Source: JACVRW01 sp963835705
GTDB taxonomy: Bacteria; Actinomycetota; Thermoleophilia; Solirubrobacterales; Thermoleophilaceae
Length of the DNA: 64,000 nucleotides
Reading direction: 5' to 3'
NCBI GenBank assembly: GCA_963835705.1
Contig: CAWIGR010000010.1
Coordinates: 1 to 64,000, forward strand
Part shown: positions 35,851 through 44,262 of the stretch, piece after piece
Position numbering within the stretch: the first letter of the stretch is position 1
Layout of the letters: the number at the start of each line of letters is the position of its first letter
The notes under the pieces: model-generated
Told to the model about the DNA's origin: nothing
Databases searched by the model: none
The model's input: the letters and a program-made list of their open reading frames with translations, nothing else
Translations under genes and position numbers: made by a program

Positions 35851-36930
35851 CTATGCGGGCGCGACCTGCACCGGGATGCGCTCGACCGCGTTGTTCGCGT
35901 AGCCCTTCAGGTTCCAGGCGGGTTCGAGCGGCTGGCCGTTGCCGGCGGTGTCGGTGGCGCGTGAGCAGAGCACGTGCTCGCCGGGCGTGGCGTCCCACTC
36001 GAAGCGCCAGCCGCGCCAGGCGGCGTCGCCGAGGGGCTCGTCGAGCAGGGCCGGCGCGAAGGTCGCCCCGGCGTCGGTGGAGACCTCCACCCTGTCGATC
36101 GGGCCGTGGCCCGACCACGCGCGGCCCGTGAGGGTCACGAGGCCGGGCTCGAGCGCGCGCACGCGGGTCAGGAAGTCGGGCACGCCGGGCGGGACCATCA
36201 GGGAGCGCGGCAGCATGCGGCTGACCGGCTCGCCGGGCACCCCCGCGGCGTCGTACATGCGGTAGCCCACGGCCTGCTGGTAGCCCTGGAAGGGCTCCTC
36301 CAGCAGGGTGATCCGGGCGAGCCACTTGACGTTCGTCATCCCGTACCAGCCCGGCACCACCAGCCTCAGCGGATGCCCATGCTGCGGCGGGAGCGGCCCG
36401 CCGTTCATCTCGAAGGCGAGGAGCGCGCCATCCGTGTCGGCGAGCGCCAGGGAGCGCTCGTAGGCCTGCGGCACGCCGCCCTCGACGCCACGGTCGAGCC
36501 CGGTGAAGAGGGCCTCGACGGCGGATTCGGCGATGCCCGCCTCGTCGAGGAGCGGACGCAGGGGCGTGCCGGCCCACTCGGCGGTGCCGACCGCCTCGGT
36601 GAGCCACGGCTGACTGATCGGCCGGGGCGCCAGCAGGGCGCGACCGTTGCCGGCGCACTCGAAGGTGACGGGCAGCGAGACCCGCTCGCGGGCCCGCAGG
36701 TCGTCGAGCGAGAGGCTGAGCGGGCGCTCGACGGCGCCGCCCAGCTCGAGCCGGAAGGCGTCCGCCTCGACCGCCGGGATGTCGTAGTGGATCAGCAGGT
36801 AGTGGAGGCCGGCCGGGGTGATCGGGTAGCGCAGCGCCTCGAGCGGGAGCCCGTGGTTGCGGGCCGCGAGGCGCAGCTCGGCCGGGGTGATGGCCTCCTC
36901 GGCGACGGTGCCGGTGGGGGCAGTGTCCAT
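35851..36930 (-). CDS. Sulfite-oxidase-family molybdopterin oxidoreductase
   Basis: A 359-residue molybdenum-cofactor enzyme of the sulfite oxidase fold. The cofactor domain (about 40-230) holds the molybdenum-ligand cysteine in VTFECAGNGRALL, plus PLPPQHGHPLRLVVPGWYGM and NVKWLARI. A C-terminal dimerisation domain (about 240-355, GRAWSGHGPIDRVEVSTDAG) follows. No signal peptide or heme domain is visible, so the electron acceptor and cell location are unclear. ATG 36930 is preferred over a GTG 11 codons earlier. Confidence 0.9.
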   Translation of the reverse strand: MDTAPTGTVAEEAITPAELRLAARNHGLPLEALRYPITPAGLHYLLIHYDIPAVEADAFRLELGGAVERPLSLSLDDLRARERVSLPVTFECAGNGRALLAPRPISQPWLTEAVGTAEWAGTPLRPLLDEAGIAESAVEALFTGLDRGVEGGVPQAYERSLALADTDGALLAFEMNGGPLPPQHGHPLRLVVPGWYGMTNVKWLARITLLEEPFQGYQQAVGYRMYDAAGVPGEPVSRMLPRSLMVPPGVPDFLTRVRALEPGLVTLTGRAWSGHGPIDRVEVSTDAGATFAPALLDEPLGDAAWRGWRFEWDATPGEHVLCSRATDTAGNGQPLEPAWNLKGYANNAVERIPVQVAPA

Positions 36931-36940
36931 GACGGCGACT

Positions 36941-37213
36941 CTAGTACTCGAGCAATCCGCCATCGAACCCGCTGCCCATCCCGAACAGGAGGAGCATCAG
37001 CGTGAGCACCAGCGCGAGCGCGCCGGCTATCACGGCGCGCTCCTCGCCGGAGACCCACGCGTAGGCCGTCGCGACGACCCCGAGGAGGAGGGCCAGCGGG
37101 TAGAAGAAGAGAACGCTGACGAGGGCGGCGAGCACGAGCACCCAGGAGGCCTGGCGATCGCGCCGGCGCGAGAGGTCGCGCCGCTCGGGACGAATGCCGC
37201 CGATGCCGGCCAT
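36941..37213 (-). CDS. Small two-helix membrane protein
   Basis: A 90-residue protein with a basic start (RPERRDLSRRRDRQASW) and two hydrophobic segments (VLVLAALVSVLFFYPLALLL; AVIAGALALVLTLMLLLFGM). The N-terminus and DUF-like helix pair resemble small actinobacterial DUF4190-type proteins, with no known role. It ends 10 bases before the molybdoenzyme gene, so the two are probably cotranscribed. Confidence 0.7.
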   Translation of the reverse strand: MAGIGGIRPERRDLSRRRDRQASWVLVLAALVSVLFFYPLALLLGVVATAYAWVSGEERAVIAGALALVLTLMLLLFGMGSGFDGGLLEY

Positions 37214-37276
37214 GAGGGTCGTGTGCCCGCGCCGGCGCGGGGGCGAAACTGGGCGGGGCGAGGTGGCAGCCGGGCG

Positions 37277-37416
37277 GAGTGTGGGCCCTCTCAGCCACCC
37301 ATACGGTGGTTTTGAGGGCCCACACTCGCCAGGAAGGGCGCTCGGGAGCCCTCACCCTTGGTTGCTGCCGTTCGGACCGGCCGAAACGAAGCGCACGAAA
37401 GAGCGGAGCGCCGCGG
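37277..37416 (-). repeat. Palindromic intergenic repeat, copy 1
   Basis: A ~140-bp unit that matches 61371-61512 in opposite orientation. It has a hairpin with 14-bp perfect arms (GAGTGTGGGCCCTC at 37277-37290 and its complement at 37314-37327) and an inner CCACC/GGTGG stem around CATAC, then a conserved 3' part with CGAAACGAAGCGCACGAA. It lies between the gcvPB stop and the small membrane protein gene, where it could also end transcription. Confidence 0.8.
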
Positions 37417-37421
37417 CCCCC

Positions 37422-38996
37422 CTACATCGCCCCCGACCCGCTCGCGGGCGCCTTCCGCGCCCGCTCGGGGTCGCCCGGGTTCTCCTCCTCGGGGCGCCAG
37501 CGCACGACCGGGCGCTTTGCCGCGCCCGCCTCGTCCAGGCGGCGCACCGGCGTCGTGTAGGGCGCGTTTCGGGCGATCTGCGGGTCCTCGGCCGCCTCCT
37601 CGAGGATGGCGCGCACCACGTCGGCGAAGTGGTCGAGGCGTTCCTTCGTCTCGGTCTCGGTCGGCTCGATCATCAGCGCCTCCTCCACCAGCAGAGGGAA
37701 GTACACCGTCGGCGGGTGGACGCCGTGGTCGAGCAGACGCTTCGCGATGTCGAGCGTCCGGAGGTCCAGCTTCTCCTTCGCCGCGCTGCCCGACAGCACG
37801 AACTCGTGCATGCAGGTGCGGTCGAAGGCGATCGGGAGGTACTCGCCGATCCCCTCCTCTGCGAGCCGCGCCTTGAGGTAGTTGGCGTTCAGCACGGCGA
37901 CCTTGGAGGCCTCCTCGAGGCCGTCGCTCCCCAGCGAGCAGATGTAGGCATACGAGCGCACGAAAACGCCGAAATTCCCCTGGAAGCCGCGTAGCTTCCC
38001 GATCGACTTGGGACGGTCGTGGTCGAGGTCGAAAACGGGCTCCGCGCCGTTGGCGCCGCCCAATCGGACGACCTGCGGCGCGGGCAGGAAGGGCTCGATC
38101 CGGTCGGAGACTGCGATCGGCCCCGCGCCCGGGCCGCCCCCGCCGTGCGGCTGCGTGAACGTCTTGTGCAGGTTGAAGTGGACGATGTCGAAGCCCATGT
38201 CGCCGGGCCTCGTTATGCCCATCACCGCGTTCAGGTTCGCCCCGTCGTAGTAGAGCGTGGCGCCGGCGCCGTGGACGATCTCGGCGATCTCCTCGATGTT
38301 GCGGTCGAACAGCCCCAGCGTGTTCGGGTTGGTGAGCATCAGGCAGGCGACCTCGTCGTCCGCCTTGGCGCGCAGGTCGTCCACGTCCACGCCGCCGTCC
38401 TCCGCGGTCCCCACCTTGACCACCTGGTAGCCGGCCATCGTCACCGTGGCGGGGTTGGTGCCGTGCGCCGTGTCGGGCGTGAGCACCTTCGTGCGCTGCT
38501 CCCCGCGGTCCTCGTGGTAGGCGCGGGTGAGCAGGAGCCCGGCGAGCTCGCCGTGGGAGCCGGCGCTCGGCTGGAGCGAGACGTGCGGGAGGCCGGCGAT
38601 CTCGCCCAGCGCGCCCTGCAGCCGCCACATCAGCTCGAGCGCGCCCTGGGCGTGCTCGGGGTCCTGGAGCGGGTGGAGCCGGGCGTGGCCGGGCAGCGCC
38701 GCCACCCGCTCGTGCAGCTTCGGGTTGTGCTTCATCGTGCAGGAGCCGAGCGGGTAGAAGCCCTCGTCGAGGTGGAAGTTCTTGGAGGACAGCGTCACGT
38801 AGTGGCGCACCAGCTCGGGCTCCGAGACCTCGGGCAGCTCCGCCGGGCGCTCGCGGCGCTGTGAGGCGGGCAGCAGCTCCTCGACGGGCACCTCCGGCAC
38901 GTCCACCTCCGGCGCCACGAAGGCGCGCCGGCCTTCGCGGGAGTGCTCGAAGATCGTGACCGTCTCCGCGCCGGCGCGCGGATCGCGCTCGCTCAC
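37422..38996 (-). CDS. gcvPB: Glycine dehydrogenase (decarboxylating) subunit 2, P-protein
   Basis: The PLP-bearing half of the two-subunit P-protein, 524 residues. With GcvPA it decarboxylates glycine and loads the aminomethyl group on GcvH. YPLGSCTMKHNPK, GSHGELAGLLL, PDTAHGTNPA and the PLP lysine region HFNLHKTFTQPHGGGG are present. It overlaps gcvPA by four bases and is the last gene of the gcv run. The C-terminal 30 residues are a polar extension. Confidence 0.96.
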   Translation of the reverse strand: MSERDPRAGAETVTIFEHSREGRRAFVAPEVDVPEVPVEELLPASQRRERPAELPEVSEPELVRHYVTLSSKNFHLDEGFYPLGSCTMKHNPKLHERVAALPGHARLHPLQDPEHAQGALELMWRLQGALGEIAGLPHVSLQPSAGSHGELAGLLLTRAYHEDRGEQRTKVLTPDTAHGTNPATVTMAGYQVVKVGTAEDGGVDVDDLRAKADDEVACLMLTNPNTLGLFDRNIEEIAEIVHGAGATLYYDGANLNAVMGITRPGDMGFDIVHFNLHKTFTQPHGGGGPGAGPIAVSDRIEPFLPAPQVVRLGGANGAEPVFDLDHDRPKSIGKLRGFQGNFGVFVRSYAYICSLGSDGLEEASKVAVLNANYLKARLAEEGIGEYLPIAFDRTCMHEFVLSGSAAKEKLDLRTLDIAKRLLDHGVHPPTVYFPLLVEEALMIEPTETETKERLDHFADVVRAILEEAAEDPQIARNAPYTTPVRRLDEAGAAKRPVVRWRPEEENPGDPERARKAPASGSGAM

Positions 38997-40336
38997 GCGG
39001 CGATCCCCTCCCGCGCCCGCACGAGCGCCGCGAACCGGTCGATGTCCGCGCGCGTGCGGCGCTCGGTGATCGCCACCAGGAGGCCGTCCTCGAACTCGGG
39101 GTACTCACGGCCGAGCCGGAAGCCCGGATTCACGCCCTCCGCCCGGGCGCGCTCGAACAGGCCGTCCAGGTCCGGGACACGCACGGCGAACTCGCGCACC
39201 ACCGGGCCGGGGTTGATTGCCTCGAGCCCGAGGGCCTCGCGGGCGTAGTGCGTGCGGCGCAGCATCAGCTCCGCGAGCTCTACGAGGCCGCGCTTCCCGA
39301 GCCAGGACAGGTACACCACGCCCGCCAGCGCGTTGAGCGCCTGCGAGGTGCAGATGTTGTGGGTGGCCTTCTCGCGGCGGATGTGCTGCTCGCGCGTCTG
39401 GAGCGTCAGCACGAAGCCACGCTTGCCGTCCACGTCCCGCGTCTCGCCGGCGATCCGCCCCGGCATCTTGCGCAGGAAGCGCTCGCCTGCCGCGAAGAAC
39501 CCGAACGAGGGGCCGCCGAAGTCGAGCCGGTTGCCGAGCGTCTGCCCCTCGCCGACACAGATGTCCACGCCCTGCTCGCCGGGCGGCTTGAGGATGCCGA
39601 GCGGGAGGGGGTCGGCGGCGCAGACCACCACGGCGCCGGTGCGCCCGGCGGCCTCGGCGAGCTCGCCGAGCTCCTCCACCGTGCCGAGGAAGTTCGGCTG
39701 CTGCAGGAACACGGCCGCGGTGTCGTCGCCGACGGCGCCGGCCAGCGCATCGAGGTCGGTCGCGCCGTCGGCGGTGAGCGGCACCTCCTCCACCGTCATC
39801 CCATAGCCGGCGGCGTGCGTGCGCAGCGCCGCGCGCGAGTGCGGGTGGAGGCCGCGGCTCGTGACGAGCGTCCCGCGGCGCGTCTCGAGCTTGGCCAGGT
39901 ATCCGGCCGCCGCCACGGCGCTGGGGCCCTCGTAGACCGACGCGTTCGCCACCGGCAGCCCGGTCAGCTCCGAGATCGCCGTCTGGAACTCGAACATCAC
40001 CTGGAGCCCGCCCTGGGAGATCTCGGGCTGGTAGGGCGTGTAGGGGGTCAGGAACTCCGAGCGCGACAGCAGGTTGTCGACCAGCGCCGGCACGTAGTGG
40101 TCGTACATCCCGGCGCCGAGGAAGCTGACCTCGGCGTCGCAGTGGCGGTTGCGGGCGGCGAGCGCCGTCAGGTGGTCGTTCACCTCCTGCTCGGAGCGTC
40201 CCTCCGGCAGGTCGATCGGGCGCCCCAGCCGGACCGAGTCCGGGATGTCCGCGAACAGGTCGTCGAGCGACGCCGCGCCGATCGCGCCGAGCATCGCCTC
40301 GAGGTCCTGGTCGGTTACGGACGTGTACCGGCTCAA
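38993..40336 (-). CDS. gcvPA: Glycine dehydrogenase (decarboxylating) subunit 1, P-protein
   Basis: The non-PLP-lysine half of the split P-protein, 447 residues, with SFLGAGMYDHYVPALVDNLL, TPYTPYQPEISQGGLQ, and EFQTAISELTGLPVANAS. TTG 40336 overlaps the gcvH stop as TTGA and has AAGGAG 7 nt upstream, which decides the start. Split P-proteins are common in Gram-positives and Archaea. Confidence 0.95.
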   Translation of the reverse strand: MSRYTSVTDQDLEAMLGAIGAASLDDLFADIPDSVRLGRPIDLPEGRSEQEVNDHLTALAARNRHCDAEVSFLGAGMYDHYVPALVDNLLSRSEFLTPYTPYQPEISQGGLQVMFEFQTAISELTGLPVANASVYEGPSAVAAAGYLAKLETRRGTLVTSRGLHPHSRAALRTHAAGYGMTVEEVPLTADGATDLDALAGAVGDDTAAVFLQQPNFLGTVEELGELAEAAGRTGAVVVCAADPLPLGILKPPGEQGVDICVGEGQTLGNRLDFGGPSFGFFAAGERFLRKMPGRIAGETRDVDGKRGFVLTLQTREQHIRREKATHNICTSQALNALAGVVYLSWLGKRGLVELAELMLRRTHYAREALGLEAINPGPVVREFAVRVPDLDGLFERARAEGVNPGFRLGREYPEFEDGLLVAITERRTRADIDRFAALVRAREGIAA

Positions 40337-40716
40337 AGGAGCTCCTTGTAGGCCCCCACGTCGAGCAGCGTGTCGACCTCGCCCGGCTCGGTCAGCCTGA
40401 CCTTCACGAGCCAGCCCTCGCCATAGGGGTCCTCGTTGATCTTCTCGGGCGAGTCGGCCAGCGCTTCGTTCACCTCGAGGATCTCGCCGGACAGCGGGGC
40501 GAACACGTCCGAGACCGCCTTCACGGACTCGACCTCCGCGTACGCCTGGTCCCTGGTCACCTGCGCGCCGGGCTCCGGCGGGTCGAAGAAGACCACCTCA
40601 CCCAAGGCGTCCTGGGCGTACCAGGTGATCCCGAACGTGGCCTCCTCGCCGTCGATGCGCGCCCAGTCGTGCTCGGCGTGGTACTTGAGGTCCTCGGGAT
40701 AGCTGGCCTCAGCCAC
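40333..40716 (-). CDS. gcvH: Glycine cleavage system H protein
   Basis: The 127-residue lipoyl carrier that shuttles the aminomethyl group among P, T and L proteins. The lipoylated lysine is in YAEVESVKAVSDVFAP near residue 66; the tail DPYGEGWLVKVRL is typical. The start overlaps the end of gcvT by eight bases. Confidence 0.96.
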   Translation of the reverse strand: MAEASYPEDLKYHAEHDWARIDGEEATFGITWYAQDALGEVVFFDPPEPGAQVTRDQAYAEVESVKAVSDVFAPLSGEILEVNEALADSPEKINEDPYGEGWLVKVRLTEPGEVDTLLDVGAYKELL

Positions 40717-41779
40717 TTGTCTCCTTCCGGTCGAACAGCGGTCTTGTCCTCACCTCGGCCTGGCGCGCCTTGCCGCGCACGTTCACCTCGATGGACGTAC
40801 CCGGCTCGGCGTCCTCCAATGGCACATACGCCATTCCTATGCCGATCTCGAGGCACGGCGAAAGGCTCCCGCTGGTCACCTCGCCCTCGCCGTGAGGGGC
40901 CTTCACGGGGTTGCCCTGGCGCGGGATGCCGGGCCCGGTGAAGGCGAAGGGGACGAGCGTCCGCTCGGCCTCGACCTCCCGCAGGGCCTGCGAGCCGATG
41001 AACCCGGTATCGAGCTTGCAGCACCAGCCGAGGCCGGCCTGGATCGGGTCGCGGTCCTCGGACAGGTCGTTGCCGTAGAGGTGGAAGCAGACCTCGAGGC
41101 GGAGCGTGTCGCGCGCGCCCAGGCCGGCGGGGCGCACCCCCCGCTCGAGCAGCGCGTCCCACACGGCGCCGGCCCCGTCGGGGGGAAGCATCAGCTCGCA
41201 GCCGTCCTCGCCCGTGTAGCCGGTGCCGCAGACGAGCGCCGGGACGCCGGCGACCTCCACGTCCGCCGTGCGCATCCGGGGCGGAAGCCCGTCGCCCAGC
41301 GCCGCGCGGGCGTCGGGGCCCTGCACGGCGAGCATCGCCCAGTCGGCGTGCGCGTCCTTGACATCGACGTCGAAATCGCCCGCCTGGTCGCGGAACCAGG
41401 CGAGGTCCTTCTCGTGGTTGGCCGCGTTGGTGACCGTGAGGAAGCGATCGTCGAGCCGGTACGTGAACAGGTCGTCGAGGACCCCGCCGTCGTCGCGGCA
41501 GAGCACCGAGTACTGCGCGCCCCGCTCGGCGATCTTCGTCACGTCGTTGGACAGGACGCGCTGAAGGAACCTCTCCGCATCCGGGCCGGAGGTCTCGATC
41601 TCCCCCATGTGCGAGACGTCGAACATCCCGGCGGCGGTGCGCACCGCGACGTGCTCCTGGCGAATGCCCTCGTACTGCACGGGCATCTCCCACCCCACAA
41701 AGGGAACTAGCTTTGCGCCCGCCTGCTCGTGACGCTCGAACAGGGGTGTGCGACGCAGGGTGTTGGCGACGTGCGACAA
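40709..41779 (-). CDS. gcvT: Glycine cleavage system T protein (aminomethyltransferase)
   Basis: The folate-dependent T-protein, 356 residues, releasing ammonia and making methylene-tetrahydrofolate. It begins near LRRTPLFERHEQAGAKLVPF and has VGWEMPVQYEG, DVSHMGEIETSG, GTGYTGEDGCEL and GLGARDTLRLEV. No ATG or GTG fits; TTG 41779 is used, 20 bases after the M20 peptidase stop, with no good ribosome site, so the start is uncertain. No glycine riboswitch fits in the gap. Confidence 0.93.
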   Translation of the reverse strand: MSHVANTLRRTPLFERHEQAGAKLVPFVGWEMPVQYEGIRQEHVAVRTAAGMFDVSHMGEIETSGPDAERFLQRVLSNDVTKIAERGAQYSVLCRDDGGVLDDLFTYRLDDRFLTVTNAANHEKDLAWFRDQAGDFDVDVKDAHADWAMLAVQGPDARAALGDGLPPRMRTADVEVAGVPALVCGTGYTGEDGCELMLPPDGAGAVWDALLERGVRPAGLGARDTLRLEVCFHLYGNDLSEDRDPIQAGLGWCCKLDTGFIGSQALREVEAERTLVPFAFTGPGIPRQGNPVKAPHGEGEVTSGSLSPCLEIGIGMAYVPLEDAEPGTSIEVNVRGKARQAEVRTRPLFDRKETSG

Positions 41780-41798
41780 GCCCAGGCCAAGGCTATCG

Positions 41799-42917
41799 CT
41801 AGCCCTGGAGGAGAGCCGACACCAGCGCCAGCGCCACCTCGGCGCGGGTGCGCAGCGACTCGGCGCTGACCCACTCCTGCGGGGTGTGGGCGCCGCCGCC
41901 GCGCGGGCCGAGGCCGTCGATCGTGAGCGGGACGGTCGCGGCCATGTGGCTGGCGTCGCTCGCGCCGCCGCGCTCGGCGCCCACGAGCGGGCGGCCCAGG
42001 CGGGCGGCCGCGCGCTCGAGCAGGCCCGCCGCCGCGGCCCGCGTGTCCATCCCGGGCCAGGCGCGCACCATGTGCGGCTCCACGCGCACGTCGCCCAGCT
42101 CGTCGGGCACCGCGGCGAGCACGGGGTCGAAGGCGGCGAGGTTGTCGGCGCGCAGGTCGCAGACGAGCTCGCCGTGGGCCGGCACAACGTTGAAGGCCTC
42201 GCCCGAGCGCATGATCGTGGGCACGGCGGTGAGCCGGTCGGGCGCGTCGGGGTCGCTGCAAGCCGCCACCCGGCGGGCCACCTCGGCCAGCGCGAGCAGG
42301 GCGCTGCGGCCCTTCTGGGGCGCCGAGCCCGAGTGGGCGGGCCGCCCGTGGGCCTCCACCCGAAGCGTCGCGGCCGCCTTGCGCTTGACGATCAGGGCCT
42401 CGCGGCCCTCGGCGTCCCGCTCGCCGGCCTCGAAGCAGAAGCAGGCGTCGAAACCGGCGAAGCGCTCAGCGTGCGCGAAGGCGGCGGTGCGCCACTCCTC
42501 GTCGTTCACCAGCAGGATCGCGGTCTCCGCGTAGAGCTCGGGGCGTGCGGCGAGCTCGCGCATCGTGCCGAGCGCGAGCGCCACGCCGCCCTTCATGTCC
42601 ACGGCCCCGGAACCGGTCAGGCGGTCGCCCTCCCGGGCGAGCGGGCGATGCGCGGCGTGGGCGACCACGGTGTCGAGGTGGCCGAGCAGCAGCAGCCGCT
42701 TCTCCCCCGCCCCGCGCAGCACGCCCACCAGGTCGGGCACATGGGCGGGCGTGGAGCACTCGAGCCGCTCCACCTCGGCCTCCGGGGGCAGGAACGCGGT
42801 GCACAGGGCCACGGCCTCCTCCGCCCCGCCCACGTCGCCCGAGGGCGTGGAGACGCCAACGAGAGCTTCGAGCTCCCGCTCCGCGACCAGCGCGACCCGG
42901 GGGGCCGCGTCGATCAA
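41799..42917 (-). CDS. M20 family metallopeptidase (glutamate carboxypeptidase-like)
   Basis: A 372-residue zinc peptidase with the M20 metal sites GHLDTVV, GAVDMKGGVALAL, LVNDEEWRT and FEAGERD, and a dimerisation/lid domain (LRVEAHGRPAHSGSAPQKG) in the middle. Relatives act on folyl-glutamate, N-acyl amino acids or succinyl-diaminopimelate. The substrate is not decided by sequence. TTG 42917 has GGAG 8 nt upstream. It lies between ftsZ and gcvT on the same strand. Confidence 0.88.
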   Translation of the reverse strand: MIDAAPRVALVAERELEALVGVSTPSGDVGGAEEAVALCTAFLPPEAEVERLECSTPAHVPDLVGVLRGAGEKRLLLLGHLDTVVAHAAHRPLAREGDRLTGSGAVDMKGGVALALGTMRELAARPELYAETAILLVNDEEWRTAAFAHAERFAGFDACFCFEAGERDAEGREALIVKRKAAATLRVEAHGRPAHSGSAPQKGRSALLALAEVARRVAACSDPDAPDRLTAVPTIMRSGEAFNVVPAHGELVCDLRADNLAAFDPVLAAVPDELGDVRVEPHMVRAWPGMDTRAAAAGLLERAAARLGRPLVGAERGGASDASHMAATVPLTIDGLGPRGGGAHTPQEWVSAESLRTRAEVALALVSALLQG

Positions 42918-42962
42918 GGGATCGCTCCGGTGCGGGCCGAGCCCGCCCCCTCGCGCACGGCG

Positions 42963-44051
42963 TCAATCCTTCAGGAAAGACGGAACGTCGATGTCGTCTT
43001 CGGTGATCTCCAGCGAGCGGCGCTGGCGGTCGTCCATCTTGACGTCGCGGCGGCGCGGCTCGGCGCGGCGGCCGGTGGAGTCCTCGGTGAAGAGCGGCGT
43101 GCGGTCGGGCCGCTCGAAGCCGGTGGCGATCACAGTCACGCGCACCCCGTCGCCCATGCCGTCGTCCACGACGGCGCCGAAGATGATGTTCGAGGTCGCG
43201 TCGGCGGCGCCCTGGATGATCTCGGCGGCCTCGTTCACCTCGAACAGGCCGAGGTCGGTGCCTCCGGTGATGTTGAGCAGGATCCCAGTGGCGCCCTCAA
43301 CGGACTGCTCGAGCAGCGGGCTCGACACGGCGTTCTTCGCCGCCTCCGCGGCGCGGTTCTCGCCCGATGCCTCGCCGATGCCCATCAACGCCGACCCGGC
43401 GTCCTCCATGATCGTCCGGACGTCGGCGAAGTCGAGATTGATCAGCCCGGGGGTGGTGATCAGGTCGGTGATGCCCTGCACGCCCTGGCCGAGCACGGCG
43501 TCCGCCTCGCGGAAGGCGTCGAGGATGCTGGTGCGGCGCTCGACCACCGCCAGCAGCTTCTCGTTGGGGATCACGATCATCGTGTCCACCTGCTCGCGCA
43601 GGCGGTCGATGCCCTCCACGGCCTGGCGCATCCGCTGCGAGCCCTCGAAGTCGAACGGCTTCGTCACGACGCCCACCGTGAGCGCGCCGACCTCCTGCTT
43701 CGACACCTCGGCGATCACCGGCGCGGCGCCGGTGCCGGTGCCGCCGCCCTCGCCCGCGGTCACGAAGACCATGTCCGCGCCCTTCAGCGCCTCCTTGATC
43801 TCGTCGCGGCTCTCGTTGGCCGCGCCGTAGCCGACGTCGGGGTTTGCGCCGGCGCCAAGGCCCTTGGTGAGCTGGTCGCCGATCTGGAGCTTGATGTCGG
43901 CGTCGCACATCTGAAGCGCCTGGGCGTCGGTGTTGACAGCGATGAACTCGACCCCCTTGAGCCCCGCGTCCACCATGCGGTTCACGGCATTGGTGCCGCC
44001 TCCGCCGATGCCGACGACCTTGATGACCGCCAGGTAGCTGCCCGTATCCAT
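42963..44051 (-). CDS. ftsZ: Cell division protein FtsZ
   Basis: The tubulin-like GTPase that forms the division ring, 362 residues. GIGGGGTNAVNRMV starts the nucleotide fold, the signature loop is GGGTGTGAAP near residue 105, and the catalytic T7 loop is LINLDFADVRTIM. A short acidic linker leads to the conserved tail DIDVPSFLKD, which binds membrane tethers. ftsA is absent nearby, as in most Actinobacteria, where SepF serves. ATG 44051 is used, with GAGAGG upstream and its own promoter. Confidence 0.98.
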   Translation of the reverse strand: MDTGSYLAVIKVVGIGGGGTNAVNRMVDAGLKGVEFIAVNTDAQALQMCDADIKLQIGDQLTKGLGAGANPDVGYGAANESRDEIKEALKGADMVFVTAGEGGGTGTGAAPVIAEVSKQEVGALTVGVVTKPFDFEGSQRMRQAVEGIDRLREQVDTMIVIPNEKLLAVVERRTSILDAFREADAVLGQGVQGITDLITTPGLINLDFADVRTIMEDAGSALMGIGEASGENRAAEAAKNAVSSPLLEQSVEGATGILLNITGGTDLGLFEVNEAAEIIQGAADATSNIIFGAVVDDGMGDGVRVTVIATGFERPDRTPLFTEDSTGRRAEPRRRDVKMDDRQRRSLEITEDDIDVPSFLKD

Positions 44052-44124
44052 GGAGGGTCCCGTTCCTCTCTGCCGCCTCAAGCTCAAGCGATCATCGAGG
44101 GTTCTCGACAGTCGCAGGGACCGC

Positions 44125-44154
44125 ACTGTAGGGGCGATTCGCCGAAAGTGTCAA
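44125..44154 (-). promoter_or_regulatory. Promoter of ftsZ
   Basis: A perfect -35 TTGACA (44154-44149) is followed after 18 bp by -10 TACAGT (44130-44125), giving a start near 44118 and a leader of about 66 nt before ftsZ. It lies in the non-coding gap if ftsQ ends at 44263. Confidence 0.7.
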
Positions 44155-44196
44155 CCACCCTCGCAACAAATCATGCAGCAGAAGGCTCTAGGAAGA

Positions 44197-44220
44197 GTCG
44201 AGGGTTGGCGAACTCTCGAC
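44197..44220. terminator. Hairpin between ftsQ and ftsZ
   Basis: A 10-bp stem with one mismatch (GTCGAGGGTT with AACTCTCGAC) and a 4-base loop, 43 bases after the ftsQ end and before the ftsZ promoter. No T-run follows. It may reduce read-through from the dcw transcript. Confidence 0.4.
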
Positions 44221-44262
44221 CACAGGTTTAGTGTCTGCCGCAGGCTCCGGCGTGGCCCGGAA

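Noticed and set aside
41780..41798. Glycine riboswitch before the gcv operon
   Set aside because: The gap to the upstream peptidase gene is about 19 bases.
41748..44231. An 827-codon open frame antisense to ftsZ and the M20 peptidase
   Set aside because: It lies opposite well-conserved genes, has biased low-complexity content and no domain. Such shadows are expected in DNA this GC-rich.
44151..44262. Arginine-rich C-terminus of FtsQ ending at 44151
   Set aside because: The neighbouring frame gives a normal Thr/Pro/Ala tail ending at 44263, and the longer version would run over the hairpin and up to the ftsZ promoter.
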